64,000 bases of DNA from the NCBI RefSeq assembly GCF_001898175.1, contig NZ_MKTH01000014.1, positions 850 through 64,849 on the forward strand, read 5' to 3'. Source of the DNA: Cellulomonas sp. 73-92 (GTDB lineage: Bacteria; Actinomycetota; Actinomycetes; Actinomycetales; Cellulomonadaceae). The notes under the pieces are model-generated. The model made no database searches. It saw only the letters and a list, made by a program, of their open reading frames with translations, and was not told the origin of the DNA. Made by a program: the position numbers and the translations under genes. The first letter of the stretch is position 1. Each line of letters starts with the position of its first letter. Below, piece by piece: positions 31,362 through 41,621 of this stretch.

Positions 31362-33365
31362 CTAGGCGGCGTGCCCGGGTGACTCAACGGCCAGGTGGCT
31401 CGCGGTCCGGACGCCGTCCGGCCACGTGACCACCGCGTCGAGAGCGCCGTCCCGCTCCTGCAGCTCGGCACGTGCTCTCTGTTCCTGCGTCGACCCTGCG
31501 CCGGACAGGCCGACGAGGGCCGCGACCCACGCACCGACCCGGACGGGGAAGGTGAGCGTGGGCACGTGTGACGGGTCGCCGAGCGGGCTGGCGCCCGCCC
31601 TGGTGACGACGGCGGGCTCGGCCTCGCCGGCGACAGGGAGCAGCGAGGACGTGAGCCGTTCGGTCGTGACGACGGCGGCGCCGGCGGCCACGGTGGAGCC
31701 GACGTCCGGCCCGACGAGGGGCCAGCCGCCGACGCGCAGCGTCAGACCCGCGGCGTCGATGCCCGGCGCCAGCTCCTCGACGCGCGCCAGGCGCAGCTCC
31801 CACGGCCCGTGGAGCAGTGAGAGGACGGTGAGCGTGCCCGCCACGGTCACGGCGCCGTCGCGGCCGGACCCGTGGTGCGTGGTGGTCGGCGTCGGGTCCA
31901 CCCAGTGGGTGACGGCGCGCGAGCCCGCGATGGCGACGCCGTCCTCGACGCGGGCGTCCAGCAGGGTCATCGCGGCGCGGTGCGTCGGCCGACCGGCGGT
32001 GTCGAGGAGCACGACCGCCTGCTCCAGGGGGGAGACCCAAGCCTCCTCGTCGAGCAGCGGCGCCGTGGCGGTCGAGTACCCGATGCGGGCGTACGCCGGC
32101 GAGTCCCCGACCAGCGAGCCCGCGCGGGCGTGGTCGCTGCCGTGGTTGGCGATCCGGACGATCCCGTCGGCGGCGGTCCCGGACACCGCCCAGCCCGCCG
32201 GGCGCACGACGAAGAGCGAGTCCTGCGTCTCGGAGGGCAGCCGCTCGGAGGGCGCGGCCCACACCGGGTGGTCGGCCGGCAGCGCGATGCCGAGCATGCC
32301 CTTGGCCGCCCAGTACGGGGAGCTGGGACCCGAGTACGACTGCGCCAGCTGCCGCCACTCGTGGTGCCAGCCCATGGTGAGCAGCCCGCGCTCGTCGGGC
32401 GCGCCGTGGTCGGCGAAGTGCCGCACGACCCTATCGGCGGCGTGCCGCAGCCGGCCGAGGGACGTCGACGGCACGCCCGCGACCGCGCCGACCCAGAACG
32501 GGGCGGCGGCGGCGAACCGGTAGATGAGGCTGCGCCCCTGGAACAGCGGGCCGCCGTCCGCACCGACGAGCCGCACCGCGTCCTGCAGGTAGCGGTCGAG
32601 GCGGTCGACGTCGGTCGTCGTGCGGCCCGCGGCCAGCTCGGCGGCGCCGGCCATCCGCGACCACAGCACCGGGTAGAGGTGCATCGCCCAGCCGATGTAG
32701 TGGTCGTAGCTGCGCTCGTACCCGTCGGAGTACCAGCCATCGGCGCGGTAGAGGTCGTCGTGCAGCGCAAGGTCGGCCGCGACGTCGTCGGCCGACCAGG
32801 GTCCGCCGACCGAGCGCAGGAACGTCTCGACGACGACCCGGAACCACAGCCAGTTCGTCTTGGGGTAGCCGTGGTCGCCGACGACAGGGGAGAGGTACTC
32901 GACCACCTGCTGCTGCGTGCGGTCCGACAGGCGGTCCCAGATCCACGGCCGCGTCATGTCGAGGATGAGCGCCGTCGAGGCCGCCTCGACCTTGGCCTGG
33001 CCGTGCTCGGTGGTGCGGACCCAGCGCTCCTCCTCGGGGGAGTCGGGATCGACGCCGGCGGCGATGCCGCGGGCGTAGAACTCGGCCAGGTCGTCCATCC
33101 CTTGACCGCGCTCGCCCGCGATGCGGAACCCCGCGAGCAGGAACGTGCGGCAGAAGCCCTCGAGCCCGTCCACGGCGTGGCCGTAGCCGCCCTCGGCACC
33201 CGGCAGCGTGATCCGGCCGTGGCCTGGGGAGGCGTACGGACGGACGGCCGCGAGGAGGCGGTCGGCGAACCCGGTCCACTCGTCCCGCGACCAGTCGGTG
33301 GCAGATGTCGCTCCGCCGGCCGTGGTTTCCTTGCGGAGGGTCGCCCCATGGTGCTGCTCGGTCAA
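31362..33365 (-). CDS. DUF2264 domain protein (putative uronide-active glycosidase)
   Basis: Protein of 667 aa, first gene of the uronate operon. The first 400 residues form the DUF2264 helical-barrel domain: GFCRTFLLAGFRIAGE, YPKTNWLWFRVVVETFLR, DGWYSDGYERSYDHYIGWAM. A beta-rich C-terminal part follows. Some DUF2264 proteins are classed as beta-glucuronidases (CAZy GH154, from memory). No signal peptide, so it acts inside the cell. The start appears to be TTG 33365, with GAAGGA just upstream. The catalytic specificity is inferred from context only. Confidence 0.8.
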   Translation of the reverse strand: MTEQHHGATLRKETTAGGATSATDWSRDEWTGFADRLLAAVRPYASPGHGRITLPGAEGGYGHAVDGLEGFCRTFLLAGFRIAGERGQGMDDLAEFYARGIAAGVDPDSPEEERWVRTTEHGQAKVEAASTALILDMTRPWIWDRLSDRTQQQVVEYLSPVVGDHGYPKTNWLWFRVVVETFLRSVGGPWSADDVAADLALHDDLYRADGWYSDGYERSYDHYIGWAMHLYPVLWSRMAGAAELAAGRTTTDVDRLDRYLQDAVRLVGADGGPLFQGRSLIYRFAAAAPFWVGAVAGVPSTSLGRLRHAADRVVRHFADHGAPDERGLLTMGWHHEWRQLAQSYSGPSSPYWAAKGMLGIALPADHPVWAAPSERLPSETQDSLFVVRPAGWAVSGTAADGIVRIANHGSDHARAGSLVGDSPAYARIGYSTATAPLLDEEAWVSPLEQAVVLLDTAGRPTHRAAMTLLDARVEDGVAIAGSRAVTHWVDPTPTTTHHGSGRDGAVTVAGTLTVLSLLHGPWELRLARVEELAPGIDAAGLTLRVGGWPLVGPDVGSTVAAGAAVVTTERLTSSLLPVAGEAEPAVVTRAGASPLGDPSHVPTLTFPVRVGAWVAALVGLSGAGSTQEQRARAELQERDGALDAVVTWPDGVRTASHLAVESPGHAA

Positions 33366-33432
33366 CGTGTCCTTCTTCGTTGAAAGTCACCTGACGCCGC
33401 ACGCAACGATGCGCCGCAGACCGCGCCAGATA

Positions 33433-33497
33433 CGAACCGGTTCGAAGTAAACGAGCCAGAAGCGATCGTGTCAAGTCTGTAACCGTTCTGATATGAT
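33433..33497. promoter_or_regulatory. Divergent promoter and operator of the uronate locus
   Basis: On the minus strand, TTGACA (33469-33474) and TTTACT (33446-33451) are 17 nt apart. The perfect 12-bp palindrome CGAACCGGTTCG (33433-33444) covers the expected start point, the position of a repressor site. On the plus strand, TATGAT (33492-33497) with GTGTCA (33468-33473) could drive the lyase gene. The two promoters overlap back to back. Confidence 0.65.
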
Positions 33498-35439
33498 CAC
33501 GAACGATCACCTAGGCGCCCATCTCGACGGAGAGACCTTGCCGACCTCGCAGCGATTCGCCGGACCCCTGGCGGCGGCGTGGCAGACCGACGGCCCAGCC
33601 GTGCGCGCGCTGCTGCCGGAGCCGACGCTGCCGGTGCCTTCCGCCACCGACCGTGCCGTGTGGGAGCACCTCGACCCCACCACCCTCACCGACCTGTCGG
33701 AGCGCGCGCGGCACGACCTCGGCGCACCGTGGCCGGTCCCGCTCCAGCACGACTACTCCCGGCGCTGGCGGGACGGCGACCGCGACACGTACGAGCAGGC
33801 CGTCTTCGCGCGGCAGCGCCGGCTGAGCCGCGCCGCCGTCATGGCTGCGGCCACCCTCGAGGACGCCTGGCTCGACGAGGTGGCGGACGGCGTCACGCTC
33901 CTGTGCGAGCAGAGCACCTGGTGCTGGCCCGCGCACGACGACACGTTCGATGCCCATCGCTCGGTCGTCCCGACCGTGACCGACCCGTACCTCGACCTCG
34001 GCGCCGGCGAGGTCGTCGGACAGCTCGCCTGGCTCGACCACCTGCTCGCGGCGCCGCTCGACGTGCGCTACCCGGGCCTGCGCGACCGCATCCGGCACGA
34101 GGCGGACGCCCGCGTGCTGACCCCGTTCCTGCGGCGCCGCGACTGGCACTGGCTCGGCCTGGGCGGCGACGTGCACAACTGGAACCCGTGGATCCACGGC
34201 AACGTGCTGGTGGCGGCGCTGGTCCTCGAGCCGGATGCCGACCGGCGGGCGGAGCTGGTCGACCTCGTCGTCCAGGGGCTCGACCGCTATGTCGCCGTGC
34301 TGCCGGAGGACGGGGCGATCGACGAGGGCTACGCGTACTGGTGGAACGGCGCCTGCCGGGCCCTCGAGGCGCTGGACGTGCTGCGGCACGCCACGGGCGG
34401 GGCGCTCGACGCGAGCGGGTTGCCGGCGCTGCGCGCCACGGTCGCGTTCCCGCACCGGATGCACCTGTCGGACGGCTGGTACCTCAACGTCGCCGACGGC
34501 CCGGCGCGCCCCTCCGACGCCCAGCCGTGGCACGCGCTGCACCGTGCGGCGCGCGCGGTGGGCGACGACGAGGCCGTGGCCCACGCCGCGGCCCACCGTG
34601 CGCCCGGTGGCCCGGTGGCCGACGAAGCGGCGGGGTTCGGCCGGCTCCTGCGCGCGCTCGTCGACGCCGACTGGCGGGCGGCGGTGCCGGGGCCCTCGCC
34701 CCTGCCGCGCGACGTCTGGCTCGGCTCGACGCAGGTGCTGCTCGCACGGTCGCAGGCGGGCTCGGCGCGCGGCCTGACCCTGGCCGCCAAGGCGGGTCAC
34801 AACGGCGAGCACCACAACCACAACGACGTCGGCGAGGTCGTCGTCGCGCTCCACGGCGTGCCCGTCGTCGTCGACGCCGGCCGCCCGACCTACACCGCGC
34901 AGACGTTCGGGCCGGACCGGTACTCGATCTGGACGATGCAGAGCACATGGCACAACGTGCCGGAGGTCCGCGGCACCGCCCAGGCGGCCGGGGCGGCCTA
35001 CGGCGCCCGCGACGTGGCCGTCGAGACCGACGACGCGGGAGCCTCGCTCCGGGCCGACCTCGCCGCCGCGTACCCGCGCGACGACGTCGCGCGGTGGTGG
35101 CGCACGAGCCGCCTCGACCGCACCACGGGGGCCGTCACGGTGACCGACGAGTGGCGGCTGACGGGCGCGGCCGACGCCGGTGCCGAGACGAGCGTGCACC
35201 TGCTGCTGGCCGGCAGCGTGCGGACATCGGCCGGCGCGGCCGAGGTGGACGCGCTCGGCGGGGCCGGTACGGCCCTGCTGACCTGGGAACCCGCCGTGCC
35301 GTGCGTTGCCACGGAACGGCTGCTCGACGACCCTATGCTCGCGGACGTGTGGGGCGGCCGCCTGACCCTCCTGGCGTTGGACGTGAGCCAGCTGGGCCCG
35401 GCGGGAACGGTCCGCCTGACGGTGGAGGAGCGGCGATGA
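33493..35439 (+). CDS. Heparinase II/III-like polysaccharide lyase
   Basis: Protein of up to 648 aa. An N-terminal alpha-barrel half (for example WHWLGLGGDVHNWNPWIHGN, EGYAYWWNGACRALEAL) precedes the heparinase II/III C-terminal beta-sheet domain. That domain holds the His-rich motif GHNGEHHNHNDVGEVVV, then VVVDAGRPTYT. It would cleave uronate polymers by beta-elimination and give the unsaturated ends that GH88 needs. No signal peptide, so cytoplasmic. The start is uncertain: ATG 33493 overlaps the candidate -10 box TATGAT, whereas in-frame TTG 33538 has GGAGAG 3-5 nt upstream and may be the true start. Confidence 0.85.
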   Translation: MITNDHLGAHLDGETLPTSQRFAGPLAAAWQTDGPAVRALLPEPTLPVPSATDRAVWEHLDPTTLTDLSERARHDLGAPWPVPLQHDYSRRWRDGDRDTYEQAVFARQRRLSRAAVMAAATLEDAWLDEVADGVTLLCEQSTWCWPAHDDTFDAHRSVVPTVTDPYLDLGAGEVVGQLAWLDHLLAAPLDVRYPGLRDRIRHEADARVLTPFLRRRDWHWLGLGGDVHNWNPWIHGNVLVAALVLEPDADRRAELVDLVVQGLDRYVAVLPEDGAIDEGYAYWWNGACRALEALDVLRHATGGALDASGLPALRATVAFPHRMHLSDGWYLNVADGPARPSDAQPWHALHRAARAVGDDEAVAHAAAHRAPGGPVADEAAGFGRLLRALVDADWRAAVPGPSPLPRDVWLGSTQVLLARSQAGSARGLTLAAKAGHNGEHHNHNDVGEVVVALHGVPVVVDAGRPTYTAQTFGPDRYSIWTMQSTWHNVPEVRGTAQAAGAAYGARDVAVETDDAGASLRADLAAAYPRDDVARWWRTSRLDRTTGAVTVTDEWRLTGAADAGAETSVHLLLAGSVRTSAGAAEVDALGGAGTALLTWEPAVPCVATERLLDDPMLADVWGGRLTLLALDVSQLGPAGTVRLTVEERR

Positions 35440-36569
35440 GTGCGTCCGACGGGCGCGGGCCGCTGCAGGTGGAGCGGCGCGCGCAGCTCCTGGACGAGCT
35501 GCAGCGGCAGGGCACCGTGCGGGTGTCCGACCTGACCGAGCGGCTGGGTGTCGCGGCGGTGACGATCCGGCGCGACATCGCGCAGATGGCCGCCGAGGGT
35601 CTGGTGCGGCGGGTCCACGGCGGGGTGACCCTGATCCTCCCCGACGAGACCGGTGGCGAGGAGAGCGCGTACGCCACGACGCACGCCGTCGGCGCCGGCC
35701 CGCGCACGCTCGGCATGCTCGTGCCGTCTCTCGACTACTACTGGCCCGGCGTCGTGCGCGGGGCGGAGGAAGCGGCGCGGGAGTACGGCCACAAGGTGGT
35801 GCTGCGAGGCTCGTCGTACGAGAGCGAGGACGACCGCCCGCAGCTGGAGCGGCTCGTCGACGGCCTCGGGGCGGACGGCCTGCTCATCGCCCCGCGCCTC
35901 GATGCGCCGACCGTCGACGCCACGCTCGAGTGGCTCGCCGCGACCGGCGTGCCGACGGTCCTCGTCGAGCGCACCGCCACCGTGGGGCCGCACCACGCGG
36001 TGCTGGAGTCGGTGACGACGGACCACGCGCTGGGCGCGGCGATGGGCGTGCGCCACCTGCACTCGCTCGGGCACCGCAGGGTGGGCGCGGTGCTGAGCAA
36101 GGGCAGCCCGACGTCGCAGCACATCCTGCGCGGCTGGCACGACGCCGTCACCGGGGCGGGGTTCGCGACGAAGGACACGGTGGACGTGCTGCTGCCGGGG
36201 CTGCGCTCGGCCGAGTGGGACGCGGCGCTCGACGAGACGCTCGACCGCTGCCTGTCGACGGGCACCACCGCGCTGCTGGTGCACGCCGACGCGGAGGCGA
36301 TGGCGGTGGTGCAGCGGTGCGAGGAGCGGCACCTGACCGTGCCCGGCGACCTGTCGGTCGTGGCGTACGACGACGAGGTCGCGGGGCTGTTCAGCCCGCC
36401 GCTGACCGCGGTGCGCCCGCCCCGCCGGTCGATCGGCCGTGCCGCGGTGGACCTTGTCGTCGCCCGGTTCGCCGACCCGGGGCGGCCGACCCACCGGGTG
36501 GTCATCAGCCCGTCGCTGCGCGTGCGGGAGTCGACGGCGGCGCCGCGGGGCGCGGCCGCCTCGTCGTGA
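35436..36569 (+). CDS. Hybrid regulator: DeoR-type HTH with LacI-type sugar sensor
   Basis: Regulator of 377 aa. Residues about 12-65 are a DeoR-type winged helix (RRAQLLDELQRQGTVRVSDL, then VTIRRDIAQMAAEGLVRRVHGG). Residues about 90-360 are a periplasmic-binding-protein-like sensor typical of LacI proteins: LGMLVPSLDYYWPGVVRGAE, VPTVLVERT, SLGHRRVGAVL, LSVVAYDDEVAGLFSPPLTA. The ATG overlaps the lyase stop (ATGA). It is the obvious local repressor for the divergent operon. Its ligand is probably a uronate or KDG derivative (inference). Confidence 0.88.
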   Translation: MSASDGRGPLQVERRAQLLDELQRQGTVRVSDLTERLGVAAVTIRRDIAQMAAEGLVRRVHGGVTLILPDETGGEESAYATTHAVGAGPRTLGMLVPSLDYYWPGVVRGAEEAAREYGHKVVLRGSSYESEDDRPQLERLVDGLGADGLLIAPRLDAPTVDATLEWLAATGVPTVLVERTATVGPHHAVLESVTTDHALGAAMGVRHLHSLGHRRVGAVLSKGSPTSQHILRGWHDAVTGAGFATKDTVDVLLPGLRSAEWDAALDETLDRCLSTGTTALLVHADAEAMAVVQRCEERHLTVPGDLSVVAYDDEVAGLFSPPLTAVRPPRRSIGRAAVDLVVARFADPGRPTHRVVISPSLRVRESTAAPRGAAASS

Positions 36570-36731
36570 CGAGGACCGGACCGTAGCGCCAGCAGATCGC
36601 TAGCAGGCCGCCGGGTCACGGCCCCCTTCACGGTGTGGCGGCGCGCGAGCCCGGTCGGCGGGCCCCGCAGCCGCGGCCGGGGGTGCGACGGGCGCGCGAG
36701 GCAGTCGGCAGCTTCCCGCGGCGTCGGCCGC

Positions 36732-38444
36732 TCAGCCGGCGGACGGCCGAGTCGCGGTCCACGTACGACCGCCGTCGGACGAGGCGTACAGGCCGGTGGT
36801 CTCGGTGCAGCTTGCCTTTCCCGTGGGGCAGGCGGTGACGGTCACCGAGGCGAGACCGTGCGTCGGGTCGAGGAACGTCAGCGCGCCGACGGGTCCGGGC
36901 AGCCCGGCCGGCGTCATGGTCGCCACGTCCGTCCCGGTCACCGTGACGAGCGTCGTCGATGGACCCACGAGGATCGCCGTGCCCGGTCCGGCGCTCGTCC
37001 CGCGGGCCGTGACGCCCTGGCCGAAGGTGCCGCCCGTCGGCACCTTGCCGAGGGACGTGAAGGTGCGCCCGTCGGTCGTCGTCAGCAGGTCGATGGTCTG
37101 CGCGGCCCCGCTCGCCAGCGTGACGGGGATGACCGCCCGGTCGGCGGCCATCGGCACCGGAAGGCCGATGCTCGGGGCGTCGGCGGGGATCGTCCCGCCG
37201 GTGGCCACCGTGACGCCCTCCACCGCGCTCTGCGTCCACGTCGCCCCGAGGTCGTCGCTGACGAACAGCTGCGAGCTGACCACGCCGCCGACGAGGAGCA
37301 GGTGAGTGCCCACCCAGGCGGCGGTTCCGGCGGCCGGCGCCGGCCGGGCGGCGACGTCGTGCCCGGCGGGCCCGACGAACAGCACACCGGTGCCCTCGAC
37401 GCCCGACGAGTGCGGGGTCTGCGCGGCGATGGCGACCATGAGCCCGTCGGCGTCGAGCGCGACGTCGACCTGCCCGCCGTCCGGCATCGCCAGCGGGAGG
37501 CGTTGGCTGACCCACGTCTGCCCGCCGTCGCCCGACCGCTCGTAGGTCAGGCTGCCGGTGGCGTCGAGCGTCGCGGCCGCGATGGTGGCGCCGTGCACGT
37601 CCAGCCAGTGCCCACCGACGCGCCGCCCCGGCACCGTCAGCGCGCGCCAGTGACCGCCGGCGTCGGTGGTGAGCAGCGTGGCACCGCGGGTGGTGACGAC
37701 GGCCTGACCCGCCTGGCCGAAGACGGCCTCGTCGATGGCGCTGGCCGCGTCGGGCGGGGTGACGGTCGGCGGCGGTGTGGCGACGGCTGAGGTCGGCGTC
37801 GCCGACGGCACGGGAGGCGCGACGACCTCGAACTGGCCGGCGGCGCTCCGGGGGCGCCCGGGTGTGCTGGAGACGTCGGAGACCGTCATGGTCAGGCGGT
37901 ACCAGCCGGGCGTCAGGCCCGCGGTCGACAGCCCGAGCGCGGCGCTCGATCCCCGTGACGGCGCCGGGATGCCGATGGCGGGCACCGCCTCGTCGGCGGT
38001 GCTCGGGTCGATGCGGCTCTGGCAGGCCGCCACGGCGTCGCCGAAGCAGAGGCCGGCCCAGCCCGCGGCCGCCCAGGCGCGCCCGTTCCATCGCTGCGCC
38101 TCGACGCCGACGCCACCCACCAGGTCGCTCTGGCCGCGGTTGAGGATCGTCACCGTCACGGGGTCACCACTGTGAACCGTGGCGGGGCTGACGACGAGCG
38201 CGGCCCGCGCGTCGGCAGGTTCGGGTGGTGGCACGTCGGCCGGTCCGGGCCCGAACGGCCGGGGCATCCCCCCGAGCAGCAGCCCGACGACCACGGCCAC
38301 ACCCACCAGCCCCACGCCGGCCGCCCCCCGGGCCGCCCGACGGCGGCGGCCGCGCCGGACGATCACCGCGGGATCGATCGCGAGGACCGGCGCCGTGTAC
38401 CGCTCACGCAGGCGTCGCGCGTACTGCTCGTCGTCGGCCGTCAT
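36732..38444 (-). CDS. Membrane-anchored BNR/Asp-box repeat protein
   Basis: Protein of 570 aa. A short cytoplasmic N-terminus is followed by one transmembrane helix (about residues 35-56), a beta-rich domain with two Cys (about 75-190), and a Ser/Thr/Pro linker. Then come at least four Asp-box type repeats: TDAGGHWRAL, SGDGGQTWVSQ, SDDLGATWTQ, SSDGGRTWTA. These suggest an extracellular beta-propeller like the sialidase/WD40-like group; no enzyme residues can be assigned. GAAGGAGG precedes the ATG, which overlaps the sigma factor stop by 4 nt. Confidence 0.8.
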   Translation of the reverse strand: MTADDEQYARRLRERYTAPVLAIDPAVIVRRGRRRRAARGAAGVGLVGVAVVVGLLLGGMPRPFGPGPADVPPPEPADARAALVVSPATVHSGDPVTVTILNRGQSDLVGGVGVEAQRWNGRAWAAAGWAGLCFGDAVAACQSRIDPSTADEAVPAIGIPAPSRGSSAALGLSTAGLTPGWYRLTMTVSDVSSTPGRPRSAAGQFEVVAPPVPSATPTSAVATPPPTVTPPDAASAIDEAVFGQAGQAVVTTRGATLLTTDAGGHWRALTVPGRRVGGHWLDVHGATIAAATLDATGSLTYERSGDGGQTWVSQRLPLAMPDGGQVDVALDADGLMVAIAAQTPHSSGVEGTGVLFVGPAGHDVAARPAPAAGTAAWVGTHLLLVGGVVSSQLFVSDDLGATWTQSAVEGVTVATGGTIPADAPSIGLPVPMAADRAVIPVTLASGAAQTIDLLTTTDGRTFTSLGKVPTGGTFGQGVTARGTSAGPGTAILVGPSTTLVTVTGTDVATMTPAGLPGPVGALTFLDPTHGLASVTVTACPTGKASCTETTGLYASSDGGRTWTATRPSAG

Positions 38445-38998
38445 CGGGCCCCTCCTTCGTCGTCCGACAGCTCGGTGCGCAGGCGCGCGAGCCCGCGTGA
38501 GGCGGCCGCCTTGACCGTGCCGACGCTGACGCGCAGCTCGTCGGCCACCTCGACCTCGGTCAGCCCGGCGAGGTGACGCAGCACGACGATCCGGCGCTGC
38601 CGCGGCGGCAGCAGCCGCAGCGCGCGCACCAGGGCGTCCCGCTCGTCGGTCGCCGCCGCGCCGGACGGGACAGCACCCTCCGGCACGGCGGGGGACAGCA
38701 CCTCCCGCCGCGCGAGCCGCCACGCGTCGATGCGGGCGTTCGCGAGCACGCGGCGCGTGTAGGCGACCGGGTCTCCGGTGCGCACCCGGCCCCAGTGCGA
38801 CCACGTGCGCAGGTAGGCGTGCTGGAGCAGGTCCTCGGCGCGTGTGCGGTCGCCGCAGAGGAACCACGCGACACGGCCCAGCTCGGCGGACGACGCACGC
38901 ACGAAGTCGGCGAACTCCGCCTCGGCACCGCCGGGGACCGGGAGCACGGCGAGATGCTCGACGGCATCCTCGCCGGCCGGCTTCGGCTGTGCCTGCAT
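38441..38998 (-). CDS. SigE-family ECF-type RNA polymerase sigma factor
   Basis: Sigma-70 family protein of 185 aa. Region 2 includes FADFVRASSAELGRVAWFLCGD and the promoter-melting segment AEDLLQHAYLRTWSHW. Region 4 includes LRLLPPRQRRIVVLRHLAGL and VSVGTVKAAASRGLARLR. This is the actinobacterial SigE-family type, which lacks a classical zinc anti-sigma partner. The overlapping gene encodes a membrane-anchored beta-propeller that may fill a sensory role. The start ATG has GGAG 4 nt upstream. Confidence 0.9.
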   Translation of the reverse strand: MQAQPKPAGEDAVEHLAVLPVPGGAEAEFADFVRASSAELGRVAWFLCGDRTRAEDLLQHAYLRTWSHWGRVRTGDPVAYTRRVLANARIDAWRLARREVLSPAVPEGAVPSGAAATDERDALVRALRLLPPRQRRIVVLRHLAGLTEVEVADELRVSVGTVKAAASRGLARLRTELSDDEGGAR

Positions 38999-39079
38999 GC
39001 CACTCCAACGGCGGGAGAGGGCGAAAGGTTGAGAGGCGGCTGCAACGGGCGGCTCGGGTCGGCGTCCGGCGGGGACCCG

Positions 39080-39085
39080 TAGAGT
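39080..39085 (+). promoter_or_regulatory. Candidate -10 box TAGAGT
   Basis: TAGAGT fits TANNNT and lies about 70 nt upstream of the gene at 39155, in the gap divergent from the sigma factor. Confidence 0.4.
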
Positions 39086-39154
39086 CCTGCTGCCATCGGG
39101 GGATCACGGGCGAAGCCCGGCCGGCCACGGGCGGGAACGAGAGAAGGAGCGGAC

Positions 39155-39619
39155 ATGCCAGGCGTCGACTTCGTCACCGTGTCGACCGAGGGCCTTGAGT
39201 CCTCTCCGGTCGCGGCGCAGCTGGCGGGACTGCGCGCCAACGAGGCGCGGTACTTCAAGAACAAGTACGACCACGACTTCGTCGTCGTCCCGGCGGCCGA
39301 GGCCGAGCCCCAGCTGGCGTACGTCAACCGGATCCTCGCCGACGAGCGCGGCCTGACCCTGAGCGCGGCGCCGCTCGAGGTGAGCGAGTTCGTGGTCGAG
39401 GGCGTGCGCTGGACCTACGTGTTCTACCAGGACGGCCTCGCGCTCAACGTGCTCTACGCGCTGGAGCCAGGCGGCAAGCGGGCCGTCGGCTTCAAGCTCT
39501 CCGACGGCATGGAGGTGCCCGCCGAGCTGGCGGCGGCCGGGTTCAAGTTCGCCCGTCAGCGCTCGAAGCTGGCGGGGACGATCCGCGGGTCGTTCTTCGT
39601 CATCAAGCACGAGTACTGA
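39155..39619 (+). CDS. Protein of unknown function
   Basis: Soluble protein of 154 aa, mixed alpha/beta, without signal peptide or membrane helix. It has an acidic and aromatic middle (FKNKYDHDFVVVPAAEAEP, WTYVFYQDG) and a basic C-terminal region ending in RGSFFVIKHEY. GAGAAGGAG lies at a good distance from the ATG, and codon use matches the core genome, so it is a real gene. I do not recognise a family. Neighbours (sigma factor, amt) do not suggest a role. Confidence 0.75.
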   Translation: MPGVDFVTVSTEGLESSPVAAQLAGLRANEARYFKNKYDHDFVVVPAAEAEPQLAYVNRILADERGLTLSAAPLEVSEFVVEGVRWTYVFYQDGLALNVLYALEPGGKRAVGFKLSDGMEVPAELAAAGFKFARQRSKLAGTIRGSFFVIKHEY

Positions 39620-39705
39620 CGTCGGCCGCCCGCGACGGCGGGGGAGCGGCGTGCCGTCCTCGGTTGACGCCCGCCACGGACGGGCGGCGTGGCCTGCCGC
39701 CATGA

Positions 39706-41397
<1,692 letters not shown>

Positions 41398-41621
41398 GGC
41401 GGTGCGTGTAGACGTTCCGTGAGCGCGCGGGCGCTGGGTCATCCACCGACGCAAGCATGACTGACTGATCCCTAGGACGGCTCTCGGCGTCATCATTTCC
41501 GAGCCTGATCCGAGTGAAGAGCAGCCGCGCGGGGACGCTGCATCAGTGGCGACAACGCCGCTGTGCGTGCCGGATCATCTGGCGACGGCCGCGCGCGGAC
41601 CGTACCGAACGCGTAGTGGAT

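Noticed and set aside
41398..41621. Second copy of the tRNA 3' end as an attachment site
   Set aside because: I looked for the T-arm and acceptor sequence (GGTTCGAATCCCGC or its complement) at the left side of the island and did not find it. No integrase gene is present.
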